From an uncultured Bacteroidales bacterium (GTDB lineage: Bacteria; Bacteroidota; Bacteroidia; Bacteroidales; P3), in the NCBI GenBank assembly GCA_937915785.1, contig CALGGY010000062.1, forward strand, positions 1 to 7,860: DNA of 7,860 nt. Direction: 5' to 3'. Positions 1 through 6,308 of the stretch are shown here, one piece after another (the stretch's first letter is position 1; every line of letters starts with the position of its first letter). The translations under genes were made by a program, and so were the position numbers. The notes under the pieces are model-generated. The model was not told the origin of the DNA. It saw only the letters and a program-made list of their open reading frames with translations, and made no database searches.

Positions 1-116
1 ACTTTGGCGGCATACGCATCGAAGACGACATACTGGTTACCAACGACGGCTGCCGCGTGCTGGGCAAACCCATCCCCAAAACCGTTGCCGAAATTGAATC
101 GGTGATGGCCGAATAG
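1..116 (+). CDS. Xaa-Pro aminopeptidase (aminopeptidase P), C-terminal fragment
   Basis: Only the last 37 codons and the TAG stop are present; the reading frame begins at base 3 and the gene continues beyond the left edge. The product would be a cytosolic M24-family (pita-bread fold) metallopeptidase that removes N-terminal residues preceding proline. The visible peptide contains GIRIEDDILVT, the signature near the C-terminus of this family, where the Glu of RIEDD is the last ligand of the two-metal centre. It is followed by the usual tail CRVLGKPIPKTVAEIE. The fragment matches the family in sequence and in distance from the stop. A hairpin with a T-run at 196-224 closes the gene, so it is transcribed separately from the protease downstream. 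Family assignment is firm for so short a piece; the exact subtype cannot be judged. Confidence 0.85.
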   Translation, partial: FGGIRIEDDILVTNDGCRVLGKPIPKTVAEIESVMAE

Positions 117-195
117 CAAAACCGCACGACAAAACATGCAAAGCTTCGAGCCATGCCCCAACTGCATTGCCCTATATGCCACCGCATAATCGAAG

Positions 196-224
196 ACAGG
201 TTCCGCAAAGGAGCCTGTTTTTTT
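196..224 (+). terminator. Intrinsic terminator after the aminopeptidase gene
   Basis: ACAGGTTCC (196-204) pairs with GGAGCCTGT (210-218), a 9-bp stem with one U-G wobble and the loop GCAAA, followed directly by an uninterrupted T-run to 224. It lies 80 nt after the aminopeptidase stop. It also decides the next start: the in-frame TTG at 223 sits in the T-run and is not a credible start codon. Confidence 0.85.
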
Positions 225-294
225 GCATCATTGCAAAGCTCTCCAAAATAAAAACACCACCTTTTGCGTTATACAACTTCTAATACTGCAAAAA

Positions 295-1944
295 ATGATT
301 AAAAAGACCCTCCTTATAGCCCTGATACTGACTGTAGGCCTTTCGGCAACAGCACAACAGCCGCAGACTGCCAACGACAAATCTTTCGAAATATCAAAAA
401 ACCTCGAAATTTTTGCCGAAGTGTACAAAAAACTGCACCTCAACTACGTTGACGACCTCGAAAGCGGCAAACTGATGAAAACCGCCATCGACGCCATGCT
501 CGGCTCGCTGGACCCCTACACCAACTATATCCCCGAATCCGACATCGAAGACGTGAAACTGCAGATCTACGGCCAATACGGCGGCATAGGCTCCGTAGTG
601 TCGCAACGGGGCGACTACGTGGTAATTTCCGAACCCTACGACGGTCTGCCGGCTGCAAAAGCCGGACTTAAAGCCGGCGACAAAATTTTGGAAATAAACG
701 GCGAATCGGCCAAAGGCAAAACGGTTTCCGACGTAAGCAGCGTACTGCGCGGACAGGCAGGCACATCGCTCACCATGAAAATTGAACGTCAGGGCAAAAA
801 CCACGACATAAAAATTACCCGCGAGGAGATAAAACTGAAACCCGTTCCATACTACGGCATAGTGAACAACGGCATTGGGTACATCAAGCTCAACGAATTC
901 ACCCAAAAATCGAGCGATGAGGTGATTGCCGCTTTCAACAGCCTGAAAAACAGCGGCAAACTGAAAGGCGTGGTGCTCGACCTGCGCGGCAACGGCGGCG
1001 GACTGCTCAACGAAGCCGTGGACATAGTGAACATTTTTGTCAACCCCGGCGAGCTGGTGGTTCAGACCAAAGGCAAGGTGGCCGAAAAAAACACCAAACA
1101 CTACACCCGCAAAGCAGTGTTGGACAAAGACATTCCCGTGGCGGTGCTGATAGACGGCTACAGCGCCTCCGCCTCCGAAATTGTGGCCGGCAGCCTGCAG
1201 GATTTCGACCGCGCGGTGATTATCGGCTCGCGCTCCTACGGCAAAGGGCTGGTGCAGAACATAGTGGAACTTTCGTACAATTCGCAGATGAAAGTTACCG
1301 TATCGAAATACTTCATCCCCAGCGGACGCTGCATACAAGCCATCGACTACAGCCACCGCGACGAGAACGGACGCGCCGTGAAAGTGCCCGACTCACTGAA
1401 AACAGCCTTCAAAACACGCCACGGACGCACCGTGTACGACGGTTTCGGCATTGAGCCAGACGTGGAGGTGGAACCCGACTACATATCCAACATCAGTGTG
1501 GCACTGCTGCAGAAAAACCTCATTTTCGACTTCGTTACCGACTACTACTACAAACACAAAACCATCCTTCCGGCCTCGCAATTCCGCGTTACCGACGAAA
1601 TTTACAACGATTTCAAACAATACATCGCCAACAAGGAGTACGAATACTCCACTAATACCGAAAAAACACTGAAACTGCTGCGCGAAACAGCACAAGAGGA
1701 GAAATACCTCACCGCCATAGAAAGCGAGCTGGCCGATTTGGAGAAAAAACTACAGAGCGACAAACTTGTGGACCTCGACAAAAACAAGGACGAGGTGAAA
1801 CAGCTTATCGAAGCCGAGATACTTACCCGCTACTACTACGAAAAAGGCCGCACCGAAGGCATGCTGAAATACGACACCGTGCTTACCAAAGCCGTGGAAG
1901 TGCTCTCGAACCCAAGCCAATACAACTCCATACTGAAAAAATAA
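295..1944 (+). CDS. S41 family C-terminal processing peptidase (CtpA/Prc-like)
   Basis: Predicted periplasmic serine protease of 549 residues that cleaves proteins near their C-termini. I start it at ATG 295: the peptide from there opens with a signal sequence (MIKK, then hydrophobic LLIALILTVGLSATA, likely cut before QQ). The longer frame beginning at TTG 223 would start inside a terminator. Domains in order: a helical N-terminal region (about 25-80), a PDZ domain (about 95-175, with YGGIGSVV and the GLPAAKAGLKAGDKILEING carboxylate-binding region), and the S41 catalytic core (about 185-390, with LDLRGNGGGLL). The catalytic Ser is S292 in GYSASASEI and the general-base Lys is K317 in SYGKGLVQ. 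Their 25-residue spacing matches the Ser-Lys dyad of Prc. A C-terminal helical tail of about 150 residues, rich in Lys and Glu, is usual in Bacteroidetes members. It lies 6 nt before the ligase gene and probably shares its transcript. I see no clean promoter between 225 and 294. Confidence 0.93.
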   Translation: MIKKTLLIALILTVGLSATAQQPQTANDKSFEISKNLEIFAEVYKKLHLNYVDDLESGKLMKTAIDAMLGSLDPYTNYIPESDIEDVKLQIYGQYGGIGSVVSQRGDYVVISEPYDGLPAAKAGLKAGDKILEINGESAKGKTVSDVSSVLRGQAGTSLTMKIERQGKNHDIKITREEIKLKPVPYYGIVNNGIGYIKLNEFTQKSSDEVIAAFNSLKNSGKLKGVVLDLRGNGGGLLNEAVDIVNIFVNPGELVVQTKGKVAEKNTKHYTRKAVLDKDIPVAVLIDGYSASASEIVAGSLQDFDRAVIIGSRSYGKGLVQNIVELSYNSQMKVTVSKYFIPSGRCIQAIDYSHRDENGRAVKVPDSLKTAFKTRHGRTVYDGFGIEPDVEVEPDYISNISVALLQKNLIFDFVTDYYYKHKTILPASQFRVTDEIYNDFKQYIANKEYEYSTNTEKTLKLLRETAQEEKYLTAIESELADLEKKLQSDKLVDLDKNKDEVKQLIEAEILTRYYYEKGRTEGMLKYDTVLTKAVEVLSNPSQYNSILKK

Positions 1945-1950
1945 AACGTC

Positions 1951-3546
1951 ATGCCGCACAGCGTACGGATGGATTTTTCGCGCAAGTCGGTGCACCAGAA
2001 CATCTTTTTCCTGCTTCTGGCCACCCTTGTTGTGGCAATGCCCACATCGAAATTCCTGATGAGCGCCACAATGATTTTCCTTGCCGCCAACTGGCTGATA
2101 GAAGGGCGTTTCCGCCAAAAATGGCACTTGGCCAAGAGTAACCGGGGACTGATAGCCTTCGTGGCTTTGTATGCCATCCACGTAATTTGGTGCCTGTTTT
2201 CGAGCAACTGTGGCTACGCCATCGACGACCTGCAAAAAAAACTCCCCCTTTTGGCAATACCATTGGTGGTGCTCACTTCCGATTACCTCGAGCGCAAAAA
2301 AACGGGCATACTGTTTTTCTTCTACTGCACCACGGTTACGGTGGCCAGCATCTACGGAATGGTACGTTATACATGCACTCCAAACATCGGTTACCGCAAC
2401 ATTTTCCCACACTTTTCGCACATACGTTTTTCCATAAACGTGTGCATGGCACTGATTTTGACGCTCTATGGCTTTTACAAAACACTGAATAACAAAAAAT
2501 TGCCACACCGAAAAACGATAATGGCGGTGCTTGTGGTGTTTATGGCGGTATATGCCGCAATTTTGCTGTTTTTGCAGTCGTACACAGCCTTTGCCATCCT
2601 TGCCGTTGTTTTTGTAGTGCTGATGGGAGCCACGGCTATCCGCAAACGGAAAAACAAGATTTACCCGATAGCCTTTGTAACCCTGCTCGCAATGGCAATT
2701 GGCGGAGCTTGGCTCTGTTTCCGCCACTACTACTCGGAGTATTACCAACTTAAAGAGCTGTCGTCCAAGCCACTGGCTACGAAAACAGCACAGGGCAACC
2801 CCTACACCCACGCCAACGACGGACTGGTGGAGATGGGCAACTACATAAACAACTACGTTTGCGAGGAAGAGTTGCGAACCGAATGGGCCAAGCGCAGCCT
2901 GTTGGATATAGACTCCGCCACCACCAACGGTTTTTCCGCTTATCCCACCCTTGTGCGATACCTCAACGCCAAGGGCCTGACCAAGGACAGCGCCGGAGTT
3001 TGTCAGCTGAGCACCTCCGACCTGCACCTGATAGAACAAGGCGTGGCCAATCCGCACTATGCCAAAAAACTGGGACTTGGAAAAATGTTCTACCGCATGT
3101 TTTTCGAATTCGACCAGTACCGCTACTATGGCGTGGTGATAAACTCCTCGATGCTGCAACGCATAGAGCTTTGGCGCAACGGCTGGGCAGTGTTCCTTAA
3201 GCATCCCGTTTGGGGCGTGGGCACCGGCGATGTGGCCGATGAAGTGGCGCTGAGCCTGCAGCAACGGCACTCGCAGCTGGCCGACAAAGGTCTGCGCACC
3301 CACAATCAGTACATCACACTGCTGCTAACTTTCGGAACAGTGGGTTTCGCAGCCATAGCTTTTGTGTTCGGTATGGCGGTAAGGCGGGGCAAACTGCTCA
3401 GCTCGGCAGTGTTTGTGGCCTATCTGTGCATAGTGCTTGTGTCGTTTGTAAGCGAGGACACCCTCGAAACGGAGGCCGGCGTTGTGTTTGTGTCGCTGAT
3501 GTTTGCGTTGCTTTCACAATGGGTTGCGGCAAGGGCTAAACAATAG
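1951..3546 (+). CDS. O-antigen ligase family membrane protein (WaaL/Wzy-like)
   Basis: A 531-residue polytopic inner-membrane protein that would join a glycan to a lipid acceptor at the periplasmic face, or polymerise it. About ten hydrophobic segments fill residues 20-255 and 455-525. Between them is a large hydrophilic loop (about 258-440). Near the end of this loop are GVGTGD and then RTHNQYITLLLTFGTVGF (from residue 449), the conserved motif of the O-antigen ligase (Wzy_C) superfamily. The loop also carries the stretch FSAYPTLVRYLNAKGLTKDS, which I associate with Bacteroidetes members of the family. ATG 1951 follows the protease stop by 6 nt, implying co-transcription; ATG 1969 is an equally possible start. 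The 3' end overlaps the convergent yraN gene by 11 nt. Ligase and polymerase cannot be told apart from sequence, so no gene symbol is given. Confidence 0.85.
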   Translation: MPHSVRMDFSRKSVHQNIFFLLLATLVVAMPTSKFLMSATMIFLAANWLIEGRFRQKWHLAKSNRGLIAFVALYAIHVIWCLFSSNCGYAIDDLQKKLPLLAIPLVVLTSDYLERKKTGILFFFYCTTVTVASIYGMVRYTCTPNIGYRNIFPHFSHIRFSINVCMALILTLYGFYKTLNNKKLPHRKTIMAVLVVFMAVYAAILLFLQSYTAFAILAVVFVVLMGATAIRKRKNKIYPIAFVTLLAMAIGGAWLCFRHYYSEYYQLKELSSKPLATKTAQGNPYTHANDGLVEMGNYINNYVCEEELRTEWAKRSLLDIDSATTNGFSAYPTLVRYLNAKGLTKDSAGVCQLSTSDLHLIEQGVANPHYAKKLGLGKMFYRMFFEFDQYRYYGVVINSSMLQRIELWRNGWAVFLKHPVWGVGTGDVADEVALSLQQRHSQLADKGLRTHNQYITLLLTFGTVGFAAIAFVFGMAVRRGKLLSSAVFVAYLCIVLVSFVSEDTLETEAGVVFVSLMFALLSQWVAARAKQ

Positions 3547-3898
3547 TTGAAAACGCCCCCGGTATGTGCTTTACCGAACGTTCCTTTGAATTGATAATGA
3601 TGGAGATGATGTCGAACCGCACCTCCTCGCTTCTGTTGTTCTGCTGCACATAGGCGTTGGCCACGGCAATGTAGGCTTTCTGTTGGGTGCGCGACACAAA
3701 CACCTCGGGTTCGCCAAGAAAACGGCTGTTGCGGGTCTTTACCTCCACAAAAGCCAGAATATCACCCTTTTGGGCAATAATATCCACCTCGTGTGAGAGG
3801 TGTCGCCAGTTGGTTTCCAAAAGGGTATAGCCCTGATTTATAAGAAAATCGCGTGCCAGCTGTTCGCCTGCGGCGCCAAAATCGTTGTGCTCTGCCAT
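3536..3898 (-). CDS. YraN / UPF0102 family protein (PD-(D/E)XK nuclease-like)
   Basis: A 120-residue protein of the usual family length. It shows the UPF0102 order of motifs: GAAGEQLARDFL at the N-terminus (E12), HEVDIIAQKGD (E37, D39) and FVEVKTR (E52, K54). These acidic and Lys residues match a PD-(D/E)XK restriction-endonuclease-like active site. The family is widespread and often sits near housekeeping genes; its cellular role is poorly defined, with a link to DNA processing inferred from the fold. It is convergent with the O-antigen ligase gene and its last codons overlap that gene's end by 11 nt. ATG 3898 is the only start that includes the conserved GEQLA region at the expected distance. 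I found no clean Bacteroidetes-type promoter in the 90 nt upstream. Confidence 0.9.
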   Translation of the reverse strand: MAEHNDFGAAGEQLARDFLINQGYTLLETNWRHLSHEVDIIAQKGDILAFVEVKTRNSRFLGEPEVFVSRTQQKAYIAVANAYVQQNNRSEEVRFDIISIIINSKERSVKHIPGAFSTIV

Positions 3899-4071
3899 AA
3901 ATGTTACTTGAAGTTATAAAAAAAGCCAAATCCCACAATGTGGAAACGCCAAAGCCTTCTATAAATAAACGCAAACAACGTTGGTTTTATTGCCTTGGAG
4001 TGAAAATGGAACATGATTGGAGATTATGGAGCTGTGGCTCACAATATTTCTTACAACACCAACTGAAAAAC

Positions 4072-4097
4072 GTGTCGCATTAGCGGCACTTTTTTTT
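4072..4097 (+). terminator. Intrinsic terminator, + strand
   Basis: GTGTCGC (4072-4078) pairs with GCGGCAC (4083-4089) through a 7-bp stem with one U-G wobble and an ATTA loop, followed by eight T (4090-4097). No convincing + strand gene lies between 3899 and 4072, so the likely client is the protease-ligase transcript after it crosses yraN in antisense. On the minus strand the hairpin has a C-A mismatch and a shorter T-run, so it would be weaker there. The rest of 3899-4126 holds only a small palindrome (CCACA-A-TGTGG, 3933-3943) and the candidate IS end. Confidence 0.7.
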
Positions 4098-4126
4098 CTG
4101 TGCTGAATTCAAGTGCCACATTCAAG

Positions 4127-4389
4127 TTATAAGTGCAACACTGTGATTTTTTTCAAATTCTGTTTTGCAAAATTACGAACAAAAGATTCAATTGGAGTCG
4201 GGAATTCCATTTTTTTCTTGGGCGATGGTTCAACTTGTTCTGAACCGGCTTGATGAAGTTGGTGTCCGAGTTTTCGAAAGAGGTTCTCTTGGGCAGATAT
4301 TGCCTGATTAGCCCGTTCATGTTCTCGTTGGCGCCTCGTTCCCAGGAATGATATGGGTGGGCGAAGTAATAGCTCAAGTGGAGCTTTGC
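4127..4389 (-). pseudogene. IS30-family transposase, C-terminal remnant (truncated, frameshifted)
   Basis: Read on the minus strand from 4389, the frame gives AKLHLSYYFAHPYHSWERG, then ANENMNGLIRQYLPK and NKLNHRPRKK. These match the catalytic C-terminal part of IS30 transposases, including the conserved Glu of NENMNGLIRQ. The frame is then lost at a run of seven A (minus strand, just after CCCAAG, about 4212-4218). The rest of the domain (MEFPTPIESFVRNFAKQN, ending LKKITVLHL) continues in the -1 frame to a TAA at 4127-4129. An in-frame TGA at 4390-4392 marks where homology stops, so about three quarters of the transposase is missing. Beyond the stop, an 8-bp direct repeat ATTCAAGT (4107-4114, 4120-4127) and the near-repeat AAGTGCCACA / AAGTGCAACA (4111-4120, 4131-4140) may belong to the old IS end; that boundary is a guess. 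It cannot encode a working transposase. Confidence 0.85.
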
Positions 4390-4459
4390 TCATGGTATTA
4401 TATTTATTTTTATGGTATTCGCGAGCTTAGGTTCGATAGCCGAAGGAGGAGAAAAGTTT

Positions 4460-4474
4460 CCCCTTCCAAAGGGG
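4460..4474. repeat. Short perfect inverted repeat in a gene-free stretch
   Basis: CCCCTT (4460-4465) and AAGGGG (4469-4474) flank the 3-nt loop CCA. Further TTCCCC / GGGGAA pairs lie just outside (4477-4484 and 4507-4513). No T-run follows on either strand, so it does not look like a terminator. It may be a remnant of a dispersed palindromic repeat. The surrounding gene-free stretch 4390-4687 otherwise holds only the inverted repeat at 4553-4598. Confidence 0.4.
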
Positions 4475-4552
4475 ATCAGGGGAATTTACGCACCTGCCGC
4501 CAGACCTTCCCCTCAGCCCAAGGTATCCACTTATGGTCAAATATAAAACTCC

Positions 4553-4598
4553 AAAAGTGTCCATATCTCATAAAAAAAATAGAGTTGTGGACACTTTT
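4553..4598. repeat. 11-bp perfect inverted repeat with A-rich spacer
   Basis: AAAAGTGTCCA (4553-4563) is repeated in inverse as TGGACACTTTT (4588-4598) across a 24-nt spacer containing A8. It lies about 90 nt downstream (minus strand) of the membrane-protein stop. It could act as a weak terminator for that operon, be a protein-binding site, or mark the ends of a decayed insertion. The loop is long for an intrinsic terminator. Confidence 0.5.
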
Positions 4599-4687
4599 CG
4601 GTGGTGTGGTGGTAATGTGAAAAAATGAGGTAAGAGTGATTGTAAAAATCCTATAACAATTGAAATGCCAGCTGGTAAGGGACAGGA

Positions 4688-5461
4688 TTATCTAAATATC
4701 CGTTTTGAATGTTTGTCTATCCGAATCAATAAAAACAATGAAATGCAGAACAACAGCATAGATAAGATGCAGAAGCAAATTAATACACAAGATGCATTGC
4801 TGCAAAACATTGCTATGCCCAAACCAATGATGTTTGTTGATATACCTGTAATTGTAATTTTCTTAAAACAATGCATTTTATTTTTCCACAGTTCAAATCC
4901 TGCTGGAATGTGTCGGATTGGCTGATATATGTCCGAGTAAAACTTGCCAGCAATTTCATTAAAAAGGTGAATGTCGTAAGTATTACTATCGTATCGAAAG
5001 TCATTGAACACAACATGCAAAAGTTCATGGAAACTATTATTAAAACAGTTTGTGTTTATAGAACAGTTTTCAGATATTACACTTTTTTTTCGGTCGCCAT
5101 AATACCAGATATCATTTATTTTTTCGCAGATGTCATCCAATTGTTTTGCGGAAAAATGATTAATTTGATAATCACGGCCACCCATGATTGTTATATATTC
5201 AAGACGATGAGCAAATTCAAATTTATCTTTGTATTTGGAAACTGAGTTAGACGTACAATTTTGGGGTTCTATTGATGTGTGGATTGTTGCGAGTACTTTT
5301 ACAAAACATGAGAGCTTATGCATAAAAGGCGCCATTATTGTTTCATATTTTGTGTAAACAAAACTTGTTACGTGCTGACTTTCTATAAAAAGCACCAGCA
5401 CTCCGCCTGTTAGCAGCGAGGTGAGTATAGATACAATTGTAGATAGTTGATATTCGGCCAT
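4688..5461 (-). CDS. Predicted membrane protein, family not recognised
   Basis: A 257-residue protein I cannot assign to a family. It has one N-terminal hydrophobic helix (about 8-26), a polar Cys- and Tyr-rich middle of about 170 residues, and two closely spaced C-terminal membrane helices (about 203-221 and 224-247) ending in a basic tail (KHSKRIFR). The middle contains HELLH (145-149) and then NE (168-169). The Glu lies exactly 20 residues after the second His, as in thermolysin-type zinc peptidases; this may be chance. The start is set by a TAATG overlap with the stop of the DUF2971 gene, which implies translational coupling and a shared role. Base composition is far more AT-rich than the envelope genes to the left, consistent with horizontal acquisition. 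A two-gene conflict or stress module with a membrane effector is a reasonable inference, not a demonstrated function. Confidence 0.75.
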   Translation of the reverse strand: MAEYQLSTIVSILTSLLTGGVLVLFIESQHVTSFVYTKYETIMAPFMHKLSCFVKVLATIHTSIEPQNCTSNSVSKYKDKFEFAHRLEYITIMGGRDYQINHFSAKQLDDICEKINDIWYYGDRKKSVISENCSINTNCFNNSFHELLHVVFNDFRYDSNTYDIHLFNEIAGKFYSDIYQPIRHIPAGFELWKNKMHCFKKITITGISTNIIGLGIAMFCSNASCVLICFCILSMLLFCISLFLLIRIDKHSKRIFR

Positions 5462-6261
5462 TATGTTTCTGAATATGGAATTTCGGATTTCTTAACTACG
5501 AAACCTGTCGTTACATTTGCGTATTCTGCACTTCCGCCGACTTTAGCTTTAAGTATTCTTTCTATAGAAAATTTATTCCTTCCGTAATCTGTGGCAGGTC
5601 CGAGCCATATTTCAATAAGAACTTTAAGTGGTAAATCAACATTTATGTATGGCACTATTTTATTGTCTTTTACATAGTAGTTTTCGTCGATGTACTCGTT
5701 GAGGAGTATGCGGTACTCCGATTCGGATGAATATTTTTCATGCTTATATTTCAGGCAGTTGTGAAACAATTTCAACAAAGGATTTAGTACTTCTCGATTT
5801 TTTTTGAATTGTTTGAATTCATCAGTTCTTTTTATGATTTGCACAAGCTTATTAAGATTGACATACTCACATTTGTCCATCCATTCTATTCTTGAAGTTA
5901 GTTTCTTTTCTTGTTTGTATTGTTCCAATATCTCTTGGTTGAAGCCAATAGCCACCCCTTTGCATTGGTTTCCATACATGTTCCACATATAAAGGTCGTC
6001 TGGCTTTTCGCTGAAAGAAAGCAGATACCGCTCACCCCAAATCCTGTTCAGATAGCTTATTTCAGTTCCCGTTATTCCAAGCTGTTTGAATGCTGTAAAA
6101 ATGAAGTTGTTCTCGGTGGTGTCGTTAAGGAACAGCGTGTGCGTAGCTCGAAAAGTCATGAATAGCTCTTCTTTTTCGTACTCAATTTTGGGGGTGGGTA
6201 TGTTTCCCAATAGTTTGTAAAGCACCTCTACCGATGTATAGTGATATATCATAATCTGCAT
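5461..6261 (-). CDS. DUF2971 family protein
   Basis: A 266-residue soluble protein with the motif order of DUF2971: HYTS near the N-terminus (7-10), FLND then E (44-50), LLSFSEKPDDLYMWNMYGN (80-98), KGVAIGF (101-107), KYSSESEYRI (176-185) and WLGPATDYG with SIERIL (219-237). The biochemical role of the family is not established to my knowledge. The N-terminal His-Tyr and the late conserved Glu recall the layout of some ADP-ribosyltransferase-fold families, but that is speculation. The start is ATG 6261 (or ATG 6252, MIYHYTS). The longer frame from ATG 6294 begins inside a perfect palindrome and adds nothing conserved. Its TAA overlaps the ATG of the membrane-protein gene by one base (TAATG). 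The gene starts only 12 nt after the hairpin that ends the lipoprotein gene, so its own promoter is not evident. Confidence 0.82.
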   Translation of the reverse strand: MQIMIYHYTSVEVLYKLLGNIPTPKIEYEKEELFMTFRATHTLFLNDTTENNFIFTAFKQLGITGTEISYLNRIWGERYLLSFSEKPDDLYMWNMYGNQCKGVAIGFNQEILEQYKQEKKLTSRIEWMDKCEYVNLNKLVQIIKRTDEFKQFKKNREVLNPLLKLFHNCLKYKHEKYSSESEYRILLNEYIDENYYVKDNKIVPYINVDLPLKVLIEIWLGPATDYGRNKFSIERILKAKVGGSAEYANVTTGFVVKKSEIPYSET

Positions 6262-6273
6262 TGTTAAAAGAAT

Positions 6274-6301
6274 GTAGAGGATGCCACTTGGCATCCTCTA
6301 C
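6274..6301 (-). terminator. Perfect 13-bp palindrome: terminator or intercistronic hairpin
   Basis: GTAGAGGATGCCA and TGGCATCCTCTAC are perfectly complementary around a 2-nt centre. On the minus strand it begins 7 nt after the lipoprotein TAA and is followed by ATTCTTTTAAC, a modest T-rich tract. It therefore fits a terminator for the lipoprotein gene. It also ends only 12 nt before the DUF2971 start, so it could instead be a processing or translation-controlling hairpin in one shared mRNA. Confidence 0.7.
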
Positions 6302-6308
6302 GTATTGT

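Noticed and set aside
223..294. TTG-initiated N-terminal extension of the S41 protease
   Set aside because: The TTG lies in the T-run of a terminator, and the extension would hide a clear signal peptide that begins at ATG 295.
394..1356. 320-codon open frame antisense to the protease
   Set aside because: Its composition is that of a reverse shadow of the GC-rich S41 gene; no motif, signal or start context supports it.
1750..3303. Long 517-codon open frame on the minus strand, antisense to protease and ligase
   Set aside because: It is a His/Val-rich shadow of two well-supported + strand genes and has no recognisable domain.
3901..4083. 60-codon + strand open frame after yraN
   Set aside because: No homology recognised, and its stop codon lies within a terminator hairpin; no promoter seen.
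4665..5245. Two + strand open frames (86 and 124 codons) opposite the membrane protein
   Set aside because: The opposite strand holds a longer frame with a stop-start overlap to a recognisable gene and sensible membrane helices; the + frames are shadows.
6262..6294. Upstream ATG 6294 as DUF2971 start
   Set aside because: It lies inside the perfect palindrome and adds 11 residues with no family conservation; ATG 6261 or 6252 fits better.
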